Positions 7,899 through 17,086 are shown, counted from the first letter of the stretch. The stretch: 64,000 nt of DNA from Actinoallomurus oryzae (GCF_039541955.1 NZ_BAABHF010000049.1:1-64000), one strand, 5' to 3'. The notes: a model not told the origin generated them from the sequence alone. Program-made: numbers and translations.

Positions 7899-9386
7899 TC
7901 ATAGGCGACGCCGGCTCCGGCCGCCACGCTCCGCCGCCGGGCCGAACCAGTGCTCGAGCGCTCGGTCGAGGCCGTCGTTGCCGGTGGTGCTCAGCCAGGC
8001 GGTGTGGCCGTCCGGCCGTACGAGGATGGTGCGGAGTTCTGGATGGCCGGGGCAGGCCGCGGCGACGGTGTCGACGCGGCCGGCCCAGCCCGCGGCCGAC
8101 TCGGGGACGGCGCTTCCTCCGGTCAGGTCGAGGAGGACCCCGCGGCCGGGGGTCAGCAGCGTGGCGAGGTCGGTGGTGCTGTCGCCGACGGTCAGTGTCA
8201 GGTTGGGCGCCAGGCGGCCGAGCCAGGGATGGCCGGTGCCCGGGCTCATGTCGTAGCGGGTGTCCAGGCCGGTGATGACCTCGGCGAAGGCCCGGTTGCC
8301 GTCAGAGTGGCCGGCGACGCGAGTGAGCAGGTCGATGAGCGGCCCGAGCCGGTCGCCGGAGTTACCGAGCAGCACCTGGGCCTGCGTGTTGGCCAGCACG
8401 TGCGCGCCGGCCGCGTGGCGTTCGGTGTGGTAGCCGCCGAGGAGATGATCCGGCGCGTCCCCGCGTACGGTGGCGGCGAGTTTCCAGCCGAGGTTGAACG
8501 CGTCGTCCAGGGCGACGTTGACGCCGATCGCTCCGGCCGGCGGATGGATGTGCGCGGCGTCACCGGCCAGGACGACCCTGCCCCGGACGTACGCGGACGC
8601 CTGCCGGGCCGCGTCGCCGAACCGGGTCAGCCAGCGCGGGGCGCGCAACTCGACATGGCGTCCGAGCGCGTCGTCCACCGCGGTCTGGAGCAGGTCCAGG
8701 GTGACCCGGGCGTCCTTGTCCGCCGGCGGTCGCGGGTCGGTGGTGATGATCCGGACGTAGCCGGGGCGGGGGATGACGAACACCGACCCGCCGGGACCGG
8801 TGCTGGGACCGAACGGCAGCTCCCCGGGATCGGCGAGCTCGACGTCGCCGAGCAGGGAGAAGCGGGTCGCCTCGGTGCCGGGGAAGTCGATTCCGGCCTG
8901 CTTGCGGACGGTGCTGCGGCCGCCGTCGCAGCCGGCCAGGTACGCCGCCCGGACGCGGTATTCGCCGTCGCGGGTGGCGACGGTGGCGGTGACGGAGTCC
9001 GCGTCCTGCTCCAGGACACGCAGCTCGTGCCCGCGCCGGATGTCGGCTCCGAGGTCGCGGGCGTGCGCCTCGAGGACCTCCTCGACCCGGGTCTGCGGGA
9101 TGCCCAGGGAGTACGGATGGTCGGTGTGCGCGCCGGCGAGGCCGAGCGTCACCGGCAGTCCGGAGAACGCGGCGTGCGGAACCCGCCGGCCCTCGGCGAT
9201 GAGCCGGTCGGCGAGCCCGCGCCGCGCCAGCACGTCCAGGGCGCGGGCGTTGAGGTTGAAGCCCCGGCAGAAGTCCGGCCGCCGGGGGTGGCGTTCGAGC
9301 ACGACCGCGTCGACGCCGGCGAGCCGGAGTTCGCAGGCGAGCAGGAGCCCGGCCGGTCCGGCTCCCACGATGAGCACGTCGGTCAT
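7899..9386 (-). CDS. FAD-dependent aromatic hydroxylase (PheA/TetX/Rox-like)
   Basis: 495 residues. The N-terminus has the Rossmann FAD motif DVLIVGAGPAGLLLACEL, the middle has the DG motif LAGCDGGRSTVRKQAG near residue 165, and GRVVLAGDAAHIHPPAGAIGVNVALDDAFNLGWKLA is the second FAD motif with the GD signature. A thioredoxin-like C-terminal domain follows. Such enzymes hydroxylate aromatic polyketides, phenols or antibiotics using NAD(P)H and O2; resemblance to rifampicin monooxygenases is plausible but not decisive. The start ATG 9386 overlaps the padR stop (ATGA), so regulator and enzyme form one operon. The PadR protein probably senses the substrate. Confidence 0.88.
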   Translation of the reverse strand: MTDVLIVGAGPAGLLLACELRLAGVDAVVLERHPRRPDFCRGFNLNARALDVLARRGLADRLIAEGRRVPHAAFSGLPVTLGLAGAHTDHPYSLGIPQTRVEEVLEAHARDLGADIRRGHELRVLEQDADSVTATVATRDGEYRVRAAYLAGCDGGRSTVRKQAGIDFPGTEATRFSLLGDVELADPGELPFGPSTGPGGSVFVIPRPGYVRIITTDPRPPADKDARVTLDLLQTAVDDALGRHVELRAPRWLTRFGDAARQASAYVRGRVVLAGDAAHIHPPAGAIGVNVALDDAFNLGWKLAATVRGDAPDHLLGGYHTERHAAGAHVLANTQAQVLLGNSGDRLGPLIDLLTRVAGHSDGNRAFAEVITGLDTRYDMSPGTGHPWLGRLAPNLTLTVGDSTTDLATLLTPGRGVLLDLTGGSAVPESAAGWAGRVDTVAAACPGHPELRTILVRPDGHTAWLSTTGNDGLDRALEHWFGPAAERGGRSRRRL

Positions 9387-10015
9387 TTCCGTCCCTTCTG
9401 GTCCGCGGGTGCGGACCAGGTCCATCCCTGTTCGGCCCGTTCGACGCGGGGCCAGAACAGGCTGCCGTCGCGGATTTCGGCGATGGTCCGCCGCGTCCAG
9501 TCCCGCTCGGCCTCCCAGGCGTGCAGCGCGCACTCGACCTCGATCATGAACAGCCGGGGCACCCGGCCGGAGCCGACCGTCTCGGCCAGCACGGCCCTGG
9601 TCTCCTCGATCCGTGCCTCCAGGTGGTCCGCGCGTTCGGCCAGCGCGTCCGTCGCGCCGTCGGGCCCGAGCGCGCCGAGGTAGGACACCGCGGCCATGAA
9701 CTTCGGATACTCCGCGACGGGCGTGCGGATGAGCTCGTCGATCCAGTGGACGAACTCGTCCTGGCCGAGCTTGGTGTGCGCGTACACGGTCCGCTCGGGC
9801 CGTCTGCCGTCGCGCTCGGTCTCCACCGGCTCGATCCAGCCATGCCGGGCGAGCGCCTCGACGGTGTCGTACAACGAGCCGGAGTTGACCTTGAAGCTGC
9901 TGTCCTTGTGCCGTTCCCGCAGAACGGACGCCATCTCGTACGGGTGCATCGGCTGCTCCTGCAACAGGCCCAGGACGGCCAACGCGAGGGTGTTGGACAC
10001 CTTCCGCTTCGCCAT
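9383..10015 (-). CDS. PadR-family transcriptional regulator
   Basis: 210 residues, the size of the longer PadR subfamily with a C-terminal Vir-type dimerisation domain. The winged helix is at residues 6-80 (LALAVLGLLQEQPMHPYEMASVLRER, then NSGSLYDTVEALARHGWIEPV). The ATG at 10015 is chosen because homologues begin close to this KVSNTLALAVLGLL stretch. It overlaps the monooxygenase gene by 4 bp and presumably represses the pair until an aromatic ligand is present. A palindrome just upstream is a likely autoregulatory operator. Confidence 0.9.
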   Translation of the reverse strand: MAKRKVSNTLALAVLGLLQEQPMHPYEMASVLRERHKDSSFKVNSGSLYDTVEALARHGWIEPVETERDGRRPERTVYAHTKLGQDEFVHWIDELIRTPVAEYPKFMAAVSYLGALGPDGATDALAERADHLEARIEETRAVLAETVGSGRVPRLFMIEVECALHAWEAERDWTRRTIAEIRDGSLFWPRVERAEQGWTWSAPADQKGRK

Positions 10016-10031
10016 GTGATCACCGATTCCT

Positions 10032-10051
10032 AATAGTCGGAACCTACTATA
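10032..10051. promoter_or_regulatory. Palindrome upstream of padR, probable PadR operator
   Basis: AATAGTCGG (10032-10040) and CCTACTATA (10043-10051) are 9-base arms matching at 7 of 9 positions with a 2-base spacer. The site is A/T-rich in GC-rich DNA and ends 17 bp from the padR start, where it would cover the promoter. Confidence 0.55.
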
Positions 10052-10073
10052 TGCCCATGGCGGGGGCGGAACG

Positions 10074-10115
10074 CGCGACGGGCGGGAACGCCTTCCGGCG
10101 TCCCCGCCCGTCGCG
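10074..10115 (-). terminator. Strong terminator hairpin after the GH6 gene
   Basis: A 19-bp stem with one mismatch (10074-10092 with 10097-10115) and a TTCC loop starts 25 bp past the GH6 stop. No T-tract follows, as is common in actinobacteria. It isolates the cellulase genes from padR. Confidence 0.75.
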
Positions 10116-10139
10116 TACCTCAGGAGACCATCGCGTGCC

Positions 10140-11843
10140 TCAGGAGAGCGGTGGGTAGGCGTTCTGCACGAGCTGGTGGAACTGGGCGGAGAACCAGTGG
10201 CCGGACAGCGGGGCGTCCGGCAGCGCGCCGCTCGGGTTGTTGCCGTTGCGGACGTTGCCGCCGTAGTTCGGGTCGCACATCTGGTCGAAGCCCTTGCCCT
10301 CGTCATTGGGGATGGACTTGCTGGCGCCGTCGGACTCGCCCGGCGGCTTCACCCACGCGTACGCGTCGAAGCCGGCGGCCGGGGCCGCGGTCGGGCGGGC
10401 GCCGAGCCCCGCGCCGGCCTGGTTGCACCAGTCGCCGACGTGCGGCCGGCGGTCGACACGCTCGGCGTCGACCTGCGTGTTGATGTCACTGGCCGAGCTC
10501 GGGCCGGTCGGGCGGCTCGAACCGCCCCAGCCGTTGCGGGACGTGTCGATGACCATGCCGATGCCGGACGGGAAGCCGTCGGAGATGAGCTGCTGGCGGA
10601 ACGCCGCCCCGAAGCTCGACTCGTCGACGTAGTAGTTCCAGTCCACCCACTTCGACTGGCGGGTCTGGTCGTTGACCGGCAGGTACGGCTCGGTGGTGGG
10701 CGAGTAGTTGGCGGTGTTGATGACGAAGCCGTCGACGCTGTTCACCCCGGCCGTCGTGCCCCGGGCGACGGTGGCGAACAGCTGGGCGGCCGGGCCGAAG
10801 TTGCTGTCCCAGCCGAGCCAGCCGTGGTGCGCCGCGTCGAGGTAGGTGTAGACGTTGCTGATCGCGTGCAGCTTGTTCAGGGCGTACTGGACGCCCTTCA
10901 CGTAGTTGCCGTTCTGCTGCATGGTCTGGCACGCGGTGGTCGCGGTGTTGCCGCTGACGTTGGTGACCAGGTTGGGCAGCGAGTCCGGCTCGATGTAGGC
11001 GACGATCTTCAGGTTCGCGTACTTCGAGTCGGCCATGATCGAGGCGATCGGGTCGATGTAGTCGCTCTGGTAGCGGCTGAGCTCCGTCGGGCCGAGTTCG
11101 CCGTTGGAGGCCAGCGCCGCGCAGTCGCGGCCGGGCAGGTCGTAGATGACGAACTGCGCGTAGCTCGCGCCCTGCGCCACGGCGGCGTCGAGGTGGGCGC
11201 GCAGGCCCATCCCGCCGTTCACCCCGTTGATCGCCGCGATGCGGTCGAGCCACACCGCCGTCGGCTGGTTCGCCACCGCGGAGCCGCCGTCGCCCGAGGC
11301 CTCGGCGGACCACTCGGGGTTCACGTATCCCTTGCCACCGGTGAACGGGTTGTCGGCGTGGTCGCCGTCGCTCGGCGGGGGCTCGGTCGGGCCACCGCCG
11401 TCACCGCCGCCGGAGGTGGAGCCGTCGCAGGTCACGCCGTTCAGCTTGAACGACGTGGGCGCGGCGTTCGTGCCGGAGTAGGAGCCGTTGAAGCCCAGCG
11501 ACGTCGAGGCGTTCGTGCCCAGGCCGCCGTTGTAGGAGGCGTTCTTGACCGTGACGTGCTTCCCGGACTGGGAGAAGGTGCCGCTCCAGCCCTGGGTGAC
11601 CTGCTGGTTACCGGCGAAGTCCCACTCCAGCGTCCAGGAGGTGAGCGGATCGCCGAGGTTGGTGATGCTCAGGGCGGCGGTGAAGCCGCCACCCCAGTCG
11701 TTGGTGGTGTAGCCGACCGTGCAGCCGGTCGCCGCGTGCGCCGGCCCGGCGGCGACGAGCGTCGAGGCGAGACCGAGCGTCAGGGCGGCCAGCCCCACCG
11801 CTGCCGACCGGCCCGCACGCGGGCGATGGACGTGGACATTCAT
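10140..11843 (-). CDS. Secreted GH6 cellobiohydrolase with N-terminal CBM2
   Basis: 567 residues. A signal peptide ends around AGPAHA (residue 37). CBM2 spans about 40-140, followed by a Gly/Pro/Ser linker (141-163) and the GH6 domain (164-567). Both GH6 signatures are present: YDLPGRDC with Asp240, and VAYIEPDSLPN with Asp287. The enzyme cleaves cellulose from the non-reducing end by an inverting mechanism; the long loops fit a processive exo-enzyme, which needs assay to confirm. ATG 11843 is preceded by GAGGAGG. It is the last gene of a GH48-GH12-GH6 set and is bounded by hairpins on both sides. Confidence 0.95.
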   Translation of the reverse strand: MNVHVHRPRAGRSAAVGLAALTLGLASTLVAAGPAHAATGCTVGYTTNDWGGGFTAALSITNLGDPLTSWTLEWDFAGNQQVTQGWSGTFSQSGKHVTVKNASYNGGLGTNASTSLGFNGSYSGTNAAPTSFKLNGVTCDGSTSGGGDGGGPTEPPPSDGDHADNPFTGGKGYVNPEWSAEASGDGGSAVANQPTAVWLDRIAAINGVNGGMGLRAHLDAAVAQGASYAQFVIYDLPGRDCAALASNGELGPTELSRYQSDYIDPIASIMADSKYANLKIVAYIEPDSLPNLVTNVSGNTATTACQTMQQNGNYVKGVQYALNKLHAISNVYTYLDAAHHGWLGWDSNFGPAAQLFATVARGTTAGVNSVDGFVINTANYSPTTEPYLPVNDQTRQSKWVDWNYYVDESSFGAAFRQQLISDGFPSGIGMVIDTSRNGWGGSSRPTGPSSASDINTQVDAERVDRRPHVGDWCNQAGAGLGARPTAAPAAGFDAYAWVKPPGESDGASKSIPNDEGKGFDQMCDPNYGGNVRNGNNPSGALPDAPLSGHWFSAQFHQLVQNAYPPLS

Positions 11844-11878
11844 GCGGATGCGTCCTCCTCGGGACTCTGGCGGAAGTA

Positions 11879-11901
11879 CCCCGGGGGTGGGTCCCCCGGG
11901 G
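11879..11901 (-). terminator. Hairpin between GH12 and GH6 genes
   Basis: CCCCGGGGG (11879-11887) and CCCCCGGGG (11893-11901) form a perfect 9-bp stem with loop TGGGT, starting 8 bp after the GH12 stop. It would terminate or attenuate transcription before GH6. Confidence 0.65.
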
Positions 11902-11908
11902 AGGGGGC

Positions 11909-13006
11909 TCAGGCGGGTGTGCAGGTGAGCGAGGGCGTGTCGGCGGCGGACCCGGTGCCCTGGAAGCCGAACGTCGTGGCCGCTCCCGGGGCGAGGGCGC
12001 CGTTGTAGGAGGCGTTGACCGCGTGCGCCGACCGGCCGCTCTGGGTGACGGTGGCGTTCCAGGCGTTCTGTACGGTCTGGCCGGCGGGGAACGTCCAGTC
12101 CGCGGACCAGCCGGTCAGCGTGCGATCGCCGGTGTTGGTGACGGTCACCGTGGCGGTGAAGCCGCCGGACCAGGCGTTGTCCACGCGCAGGTCCGCGGTG
12201 CACGCGGCGCCGGACGGCGGAGGCGGCGTCTCTTCGCCGCCGCCCACGTTGACGGCGAAGGACCCGGTGGCCAGCCCGGCGCCACCCTGCCAGATCTCGA
12301 ACCCGGCCTCGGCGTCGATGAAGTACCAGGAGTTCTGGATGTAGCCGCGCGTCACCGCGTCACGGGTGAACGCGCGCAGGTCCAGGCCGCTCACCGACGT
12401 GGTGCCGGACGTGCGGACGTACGCGACGTAGTTCCAGTTCATGCGGGAGTACCAGACGTCCCAGGTGGCGCCGCCGATGGACACGCCGGAGGCGATACGG
12501 GACCCGGCGGGCTGGACGCCGCCGCGGCTGTTCAGCCAGATCATCAGCTCGGCGCCGTCCGGGTCGGTCGTGGTGGCCGGCGCGGTGTCGTACCAGAGGT
12601 CGTAGGCCACGTCGTACGTGCCGGAGGCCGGCTGGACGGTGCTCCAGTCGCTCGTCACCGCGGGCATCGTGCCGACCTGGACCGGCAGGCCGCTGCCGGT
12701 GGTGCACAGGCCCCAGTGGCAGCCCTTGAAGAGGGACGGGTACGACGCGGGCGCACCGTTCGTGGGGTTCGCGTGACCGGAGGAGTCGACGGTGAACGAC
12801 GTGCCGGAGACGCTGATGCACTGCGGGGTGGCCGCGCCCCACACGTTGTTCTGCGCGATGTACTCGCCGCCGTTCACCGCGACGGTCTGCGTCGCGCCGC
12901 AGAGCTGGGTGGCCGCGCGGGCGGGACGCGCGACCGGTATGAGGGCGAGCAGGAGGAACAGCGCACCTAAGACGGTGAGGGCGGCACGGGTTCGGACGGA
13001 TTCCAT
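11909..13006 (-). CDS. Secreted GH12 endoglucanase/xyloglucanase with C-terminal CBM2
   Basis: 365 residues. Signal peptide to about ARA (31), GH12 beta-jelly-roll domain 32-253, short Pro linker (260-264), CBM2 about 268-363. The likely nucleophile is Glu153 in GAELMIWLNSRGG and the acid/base Glu237 in FEIWQGG. GH12 enzymes are retaining endo-beta-1,4-glucanases, some acting on xyloglucan. The start is ATG 13006 after GCGAGG. The CBM2 lies at the opposite end from that in the GH6 and GH48 neighbours. A CebR-like box lies just upstream, so it may be transcribed separately. Confidence 0.93.
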   Translation of the reverse strand: MESVRTRAALTVLGALFLLLALIPVARPARAATQLCGATQTVAVNGGEYIAQNNVWGAATPQCISVSGTSFTVDSSGHANPTNGAPASYPSLFKGCHWGLCTTGSGLPVQVGTMPAVTSDWSTVQPASGTYDVAYDLWYDTAPATTTDPDGAELMIWLNSRGGVQPAGSRIASGVSIGGATWDVWYSRMNWNYVAYVRTSGTTSVSGLDLRAFTRDAVTRGYIQNSWYFIDAEAGFEIWQGGAGLATGSFAVNVGGGEETPPPPSGAACTADLRVDNAWSGGFTATVTVTNTGDRTLTGWSADWTFPAGQTVQNAWNATVTQSGRSAHAVNASYNGALAPGAATTFGFQGTGSAADTPSLTCTPA

Positions 13007-13030
13007 GGTGGTACCTCGCGGAGGTGGGGC

Positions 13031-13067
13031 CCCGGGGACGCGGGAAGCGCTCCCTCGCGTCCCCGGG
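13031..13067 (-). terminator. Hairpin with a CebR-like box in its loop, between GH48 and GH12
   Basis: CCCGGGGACGCG (13031-13042) and CGCGTCCCCGGG (13056-13067) form a perfect 12-bp stem. The loop region GGGAAGCGCTCCCT (13042-13055) matches the CebR palindrome TGGGAGCGCTCCCA at 11 of 14 positions. It can act as the GH48 terminator and as an operator 36 bp upstream of the GH12 start. Confidence 0.6.
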
Positions 13068-13076
13068 ACCGGCTTG

Positions 13077-15998
13077 TCACTGGTCGAAGAGCTGCCCGTA
13101 CGTCGCCATCGCCATGGCGATGTCGGACTGGGCCCAGAAGCGGTGGTAGTTGAACGTCGGGGCGGTCCCGCCGTTCAGGTAGCCCTGCACCTTCGACCAG
13201 GCGGGGTCCTGCTTGTACCAGGACCGGATGGACAGGAACGTCGCGCTGGAGTTGATCGGGTCGCCGTTCGGCATGGTGCCGGTCCACCCCGGCGGCACGT
13301 ACACGCCGTCATGGTTGGTGTTGGACGTGCTGTAGGACTGGGTGAAGCGGTTGTAGTCGGCCCTGGTCTCCGGCACCGAGATGCCGATCGCGTCCTGGTC
13401 GTTCGTCCACATGTCGTCCAGGAGGGTCTTGGCGGTGGCCTTGGCCGTCGCGTCGCCGGACTTGGCGCCGTAGTAGGACAGCGTCTTGGCGTACGCCGCG
13501 GTCACGCCGACGTCGTTCGTGTAGTCGGCGATCGTGACGTGCAGGCCGGCGTTCGTGCCGGGGCTGGAGGGATTCCAGGTGTCGGGCTGGCCGCTCCAGT
13601 GCAGCGTGGAGGGGATCTGGTAGGTCCCGTCCGGGTTCAGCGTGGTGTTGTCCGTGGCCCACGCGACCCACTTGTCCAGCAGCACCTTGGCCGTGGTGTC
13701 GCCGGTGACGTAGTAGTACTCGGCGACGCGCTCCATCGACCACGCCTGGAAGCCGAACCACTGGTTGCTCGGCGGGTCGTGGTAGACCGGCTGCCAGTCG
13801 TAGGCCATGCCGTAGAAGGTGGAGTCGCCGGCGGGCGGGGTGCCGTACGCTCCGCCCCAGCTGTTCGTCGCGCCGCCGGCGATCGCGCCCTCGGCGGACT
13901 GCAGCCACCGGTAGAACTCCAGCTGCCGCTGCAGGCTCTTCTTCCAGTCGTCCACGCCGGTGGCCGACTTCGGGCGCATCGCGGTGTCGTTGACCAGCGC
14001 GTACGCCGCGAGCGGGTTCTGGTAGCCCGAGTGGGACGCGCTGTCGCCGATGCGCCAGGCCCAGCCGGCGCCGGTGTCGGTCGCGCCGCCCCAGGCGTAG
14101 TACCAGGAGAGCAGGTAGTGCTCGCTGTCCTTGCCGGTGCCGGCCGGGCAGCTCGGGCTCGTGCAACCGCCGATCTTCTTGAAGTACTTGTCGAAGAACG
14201 CGTAGCGCAGGTAGTCGCCCATCTTCCCGGCCTTGGCCACGGTCGCGGACACGTCCGCGCCCTTGCCCTGGTCCTTGGCCCAGGTGTCGGCCCAGTACGC
14301 CGCCTGGATGGCCCGCGCGTCGGCGTCCGGCGCGTCGGTGTACTTCCACTGCTTGGCGTACGAGGAGTCGCCCACGAACAGGTCCAGGTAGCCGTTCTTG
14401 CCGCCGTAGGCGAACTTGTCGCAGGTCGGCTGCGGGATGGTCTCCCAGACCGACTCCTGCGCGCCGCGCTGGTAGGTGTTGATGTAGGACGGAGCGTTGG
14501 TCGACGGGCCGTTCTCGCAGCCGCCGCCGGGGGTGTCGCCGTAGCCGTAGACGTTGTCGACGTCCTCGAGCCAGTGCATGCCGTAGATGTCGTCGGTGCC
14601 GTACGCGGCCTTCAGCTCAGCGGCGATGGGGTCCTGGCCGACGCTCACGCCGGAGTCGAGCTGCGCGGGGTACTGGTCGGGCAGGTCGTGCTCGGGGGCG
14701 TACGTCGCGGGCTTGCTCGCGTTGTAGAAGGAGTTGGTCGGCTGGTCGGCGTGCGTGGGGATCATGTACTTCTCCATCAGCGCCCACGCGTCGTTGAACC
14801 TGCTCCAGTCGCCGGTGACCTTGCCGTACACCGCCTGCAGCCAGATCAGGTAGCTGTACGCCTCGGAGGTGGTCTCATGACCCTGGTCCGGCGCCTCGAC
14901 CATCAGCGTCTCGACCGAGTGGTACGGGATGCCCTCCTTGCTGAAGTAGCCGTTCGCCGGGTCGGTGATCTTGTTGTAGAGCGTGAGGAAGCGGTCCTCG
15001 TACGCCCCGTTGGACTTGGTCTCGGTGACCGTGACCGTGGCGGGGTCGTAGCCGGTGGCCTTCGCGGTGAACACCGCCGCGCCGGTGCCGGAGTCGTCCG
15101 CGCTGACCGTGACGTTCTGCGCGGTGGACCAGTTCGCCGGGGTGAAGGTCAGCGTGCCGCCGCCGGAGACCGACAGCCCGGTGTTCCCGCTGGTGCGGGT
15201 GACGGTGACCGTGACATCGCCGGACGGCTGCCCGGACAGCTTCACGCCGAACGTCCCGCTCTTGCCCTGCTGGACCGCCAGGGCCGCCGGGCTCGCGACG
15301 ATCGCGGGCCCGCTCACGACGTGCACGCCGACGGGTGTCGACTCGGCCGTGGCGCCCTGGCTGTCGTACGCCTTGGCGTACAGCGAGTGGTCACCGGCCG
15401 GCACGGACGTCCAGTCGAACGCGTACGGCGCGGAGGTGTCGGTGCCGAGCAGCGTGGTGTCGTCGTAGAACTCGACCTTGCTGATCGACGCGCCGTCGGC
15501 CGCCGCCGCGGTGGCGGCCAGCGGAACCGTCGCGCCCGCGGAGTAGGTCGCACCCGCGGCGGGGCTGGTCAGCGTGACGGTGGGCGCCTGGTGCGCGCCG
15601 GTGCACGTCGTGCCGTTGAGGGAGAACGACGTGGGGTCGGCGTTCGTGCCGCTGTAGGTGAAGTTGGCGCCGAGGCTGACGCTCGCGTTCGTGGCGAGCG
15701 TGCCGTTCCAGCTCAGGTTGGCGACGGTGACGTCCTTGCCGGACTGGGACCAGTCGCCGCTCCAGCCCTGGGTGAGCTTCTGGTTCCCGGCGTAGGAGTA
15801 CTTCAGCGTCCAGCCGTTGATCGCCGGGCCGAGGTTGGTCAGCGTGAGGTTCGCGGTGAAGCCGGACCCCCAGTCGTTGACCGTGTAGTCGACCTTGCAC
15901 TGGACGTCGGCGGCGCGCGCGCTCTGCCCGGCGACGAGCGCGCCGGACAGGAGCGACAGGGCGACCAGTAATGATCGCCATCGGGGGTGTCTTCTCAT
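13077..15998 (-). CDS. Secreted GH48 reducing-end cellobiohydrolase with CBM2 and Ig-like modules
   Basis: 973 residues. Order: signal peptide to about ARA (29), CBM2 (about 32-132), Ig-like module (about 138-228), a second beta-sandwich module (about 232-327), GH48 catalytic domain (about 333-973). The GH48 signature HETTSEA (374-380) contains the proposed general acid Glu379. GH48 enzymes work processively from the reducing end and are key members of bacterial cellulase sets, complementing the GH6 exo-enzyme that acts from the other end. ATG 15998 follows AGGAGG. It lies 42 bp behind the regulator gene, probably in its transcript. Confidence 0.96.
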   Translation of the reverse strand: MRRHPRWRSLLVALSLLSGALVAGQSARAADVQCKVDYTVNDWGSGFTANLTLTNLGPAINGWTLKYSYAGNQKLTQGWSGDWSQSGKDVTVANLSWNGTLATNASVSLGANFTYSGTNADPTSFSLNGTTCTGAHQAPTVTLTSPAAGATYSAGATVPLAATAAAADGASISKVEFYDDTTLLGTDTSAPYAFDWTSVPAGDHSLYAKAYDSQGATAESTPVGVHVVSGPAIVASPAALAVQQGKSGTFGVKLSGQPSGDVTVTVTRTSGNTGLSVSGGGTLTFTPANWSTAQNVTVSADDSGTGAAVFTAKATGYDPATVTVTETKSNGAYEDRFLTLYNKITDPANGYFSKEGIPYHSVETLMVEAPDQGHETTSEAYSYLIWLQAVYGKVTGDWSRFNDAWALMEKYMIPTHADQPTNSFYNASKPATYAPEHDLPDQYPAQLDSGVSVGQDPIAAELKAAYGTDDIYGMHWLEDVDNVYGYGDTPGGGCENGPSTNAPSYINTYQRGAQESVWETIPQPTCDKFAYGGKNGYLDLFVGDSSYAKQWKYTDAPDADARAIQAAYWADTWAKDQGKGADVSATVAKAGKMGDYLRYAFFDKYFKKIGGCTSPSCPAGTGKDSEHYLLSWYYAWGGATDTGAGWAWRIGDSASHSGYQNPLAAYALVNDTAMRPKSATGVDDWKKSLQRQLEFYRWLQSAEGAIAGGATNSWGGAYGTPPAGDSTFYGMAYDWQPVYHDPPSNQWFGFQAWSMERVAEYYYVTGDTTAKVLLDKWVAWATDNTTLNPDGTYQIPSTLHWSGQPDTWNPSSPGTNAGLHVTIADYTNDVGVTAAYAKTLSYYGAKSGDATAKATAKTLLDDMWTNDQDAIGISVPETRADYNRFTQSYSTSNTNHDGVYVPPGWTGTMPNGDPINSSATFLSIRSWYKQDPAWSKVQGYLNGGTAPTFNYHRFWAQSDIAMAMATYGQLFDQ

Positions 15999-16040
15999 GT
16001 GTTCCTCCTGGCGGGGGGCTGATCGACGGGAGGGTGGCCG

Positions 16041-17045
16041 TTACGCGGAATCGCGGATGATGAGTTCGGTGTCGAGGACGACGTTGCGGCCGGGAGCGCC
16101 GGCGATCCGGGCCAGGAGCTCGCGCGCCATCCGGGCGCCCAGCTCCTCGAGGGGGCAGCGGACGGTGGTGAGCCTCGGCCGTACGCGACCGGCGATCGGC
16201 GCGTCGTCGAACCCGACCACCGCGACGTCGTGCGGGATGCGCCGGCCGGTGCGCCGCAGCGCGCGCAGGGCGCCGACCGCCATCTGGTCCGAGGCGGCGA
16301 GCACCGCGTCGATGTCCGGGCGCCGGTCGAGCAGCTTGTTCATCGCGTGCTCTCCCGACGCCTGGCGAAGGTCTCCGTAGGCGATGAGGCCCGGTGTCGC
16401 GACGCCGATCTCGGCCATCGCCGCCCGGTAGCCGTCGAGCCGGTCGATGCCCGTGGCCCGGTCGGGCGGCCCGGCGATCGTCCCGATCGTCCGGCGGCCG
16501 GAGCGGACGAGGTAGTCGACCGCCGCTCGCGCGCCGCCGCGGTCGTCCACGCCGACGTACGGCAGCGAGGAGAGCCCGACGGGACGGCCGCACAGCAGCA
16601 CCGGGACACCGGCCTGGCGGAGCGGCACGCAGGGCACGTCGTACGCGCTGACCAGCAGGACACCGTCGGCCCCGCCTCCGCGCAGGTAGCGCGGCACCGT
16701 CGACCAGTGGGCCGTCCGGCCGGCGACCATCACGACCAGCTCGCGCTCGTCGCCGAGCGCGCGCCGTACGCCGGCGAGGAGCCGGGCGAAGGTGCCGTCG
16801 CTGAACACCCGGCCGTCGTCCTCGCAGATCACTAACGCGATCGATCGGCCGTGCGGCGCGGCGCGGTTACGTACGTAGCCGAGCCGGTCGATGGCGCGTT
16901 CGACCTGGGTTCGGGCGCGATGGCTGACACGGGCGCTGCCGTTGATGACACGCGAGACGGTCGCGGGTGAGACGCCGGCGAGCGCGGCGACGTCGGCGAG
17001 TGTCGGCGTCCCGGCCACCTCGGCGGGTGTGGCGGTCTCCGTCAA
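16041..17045 (-). CDS. LacI-family repressor of the cellulase genes (CebR/CelR type)
   Basis: 334 residues from TTG 17045, eight bases after AAGGGAG; another in-frame TTG lies at 17063. The HTH is near the N-terminus (TLADVAALAGVSPATVSRVINGSARVSHRAR), followed by a ligand-binding domain ending DTELIIRDSA. CebR/CelR proteins release DNA on binding cellobiose or cello-oligosaccharides. The adjoining cellulases and a perfect CebR palindrome 42 bp upstream of the start make this the best assignment. The ligand pocket was not compared residue by residue, so the inducer is inferred. Confidence 0.85.
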   Translation of the reverse strand: MTETATPAEVAGTPTLADVAALAGVSPATVSRVINGSARVSHRARTQVERAIDRLGYVRNRAAPHGRSIALVICEDDGRVFSDGTFARLLAGVRRALGDERELVVMVAGRTAHWSTVPRYLRGGGADGVLLVSAYDVPCVPLRQAGVPVLLCGRPVGLSSLPYVGVDDRGGARAAVDYLVRSGRRTIGTIAGPPDRATGIDRLDGYRAAMAEIGVATPGLIAYGDLRQASGEHAMNKLLDRRPDIDAVLAASDQMAVGALRALRRTGRRIPHDVAVVGFDDAPIAGRVRPRLTTVRCPLEELGARMARELLARIAGAPGRNVVLDTELIIRDSA

Positions 17046-17086
17046 GGCGAGGACTCCCTTCAAGCACGGGGCTCAGCTGGCGGGCG

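Noticed and set aside
12792..15971. 1059-codon open frame on the plus strand opposite the GH48 gene
   Set aside because: The composition is Val/Gly/Arg-rich with no domain, and the opposite strand is a clear GH48 enzyme. It is a GC-content shadow.
15999..16040. A CebR box directly before the GH48 gene
   Set aside because: The 42-bp gap contains no match to TGGGAGCGCTCCCA, even allowing several mismatches.
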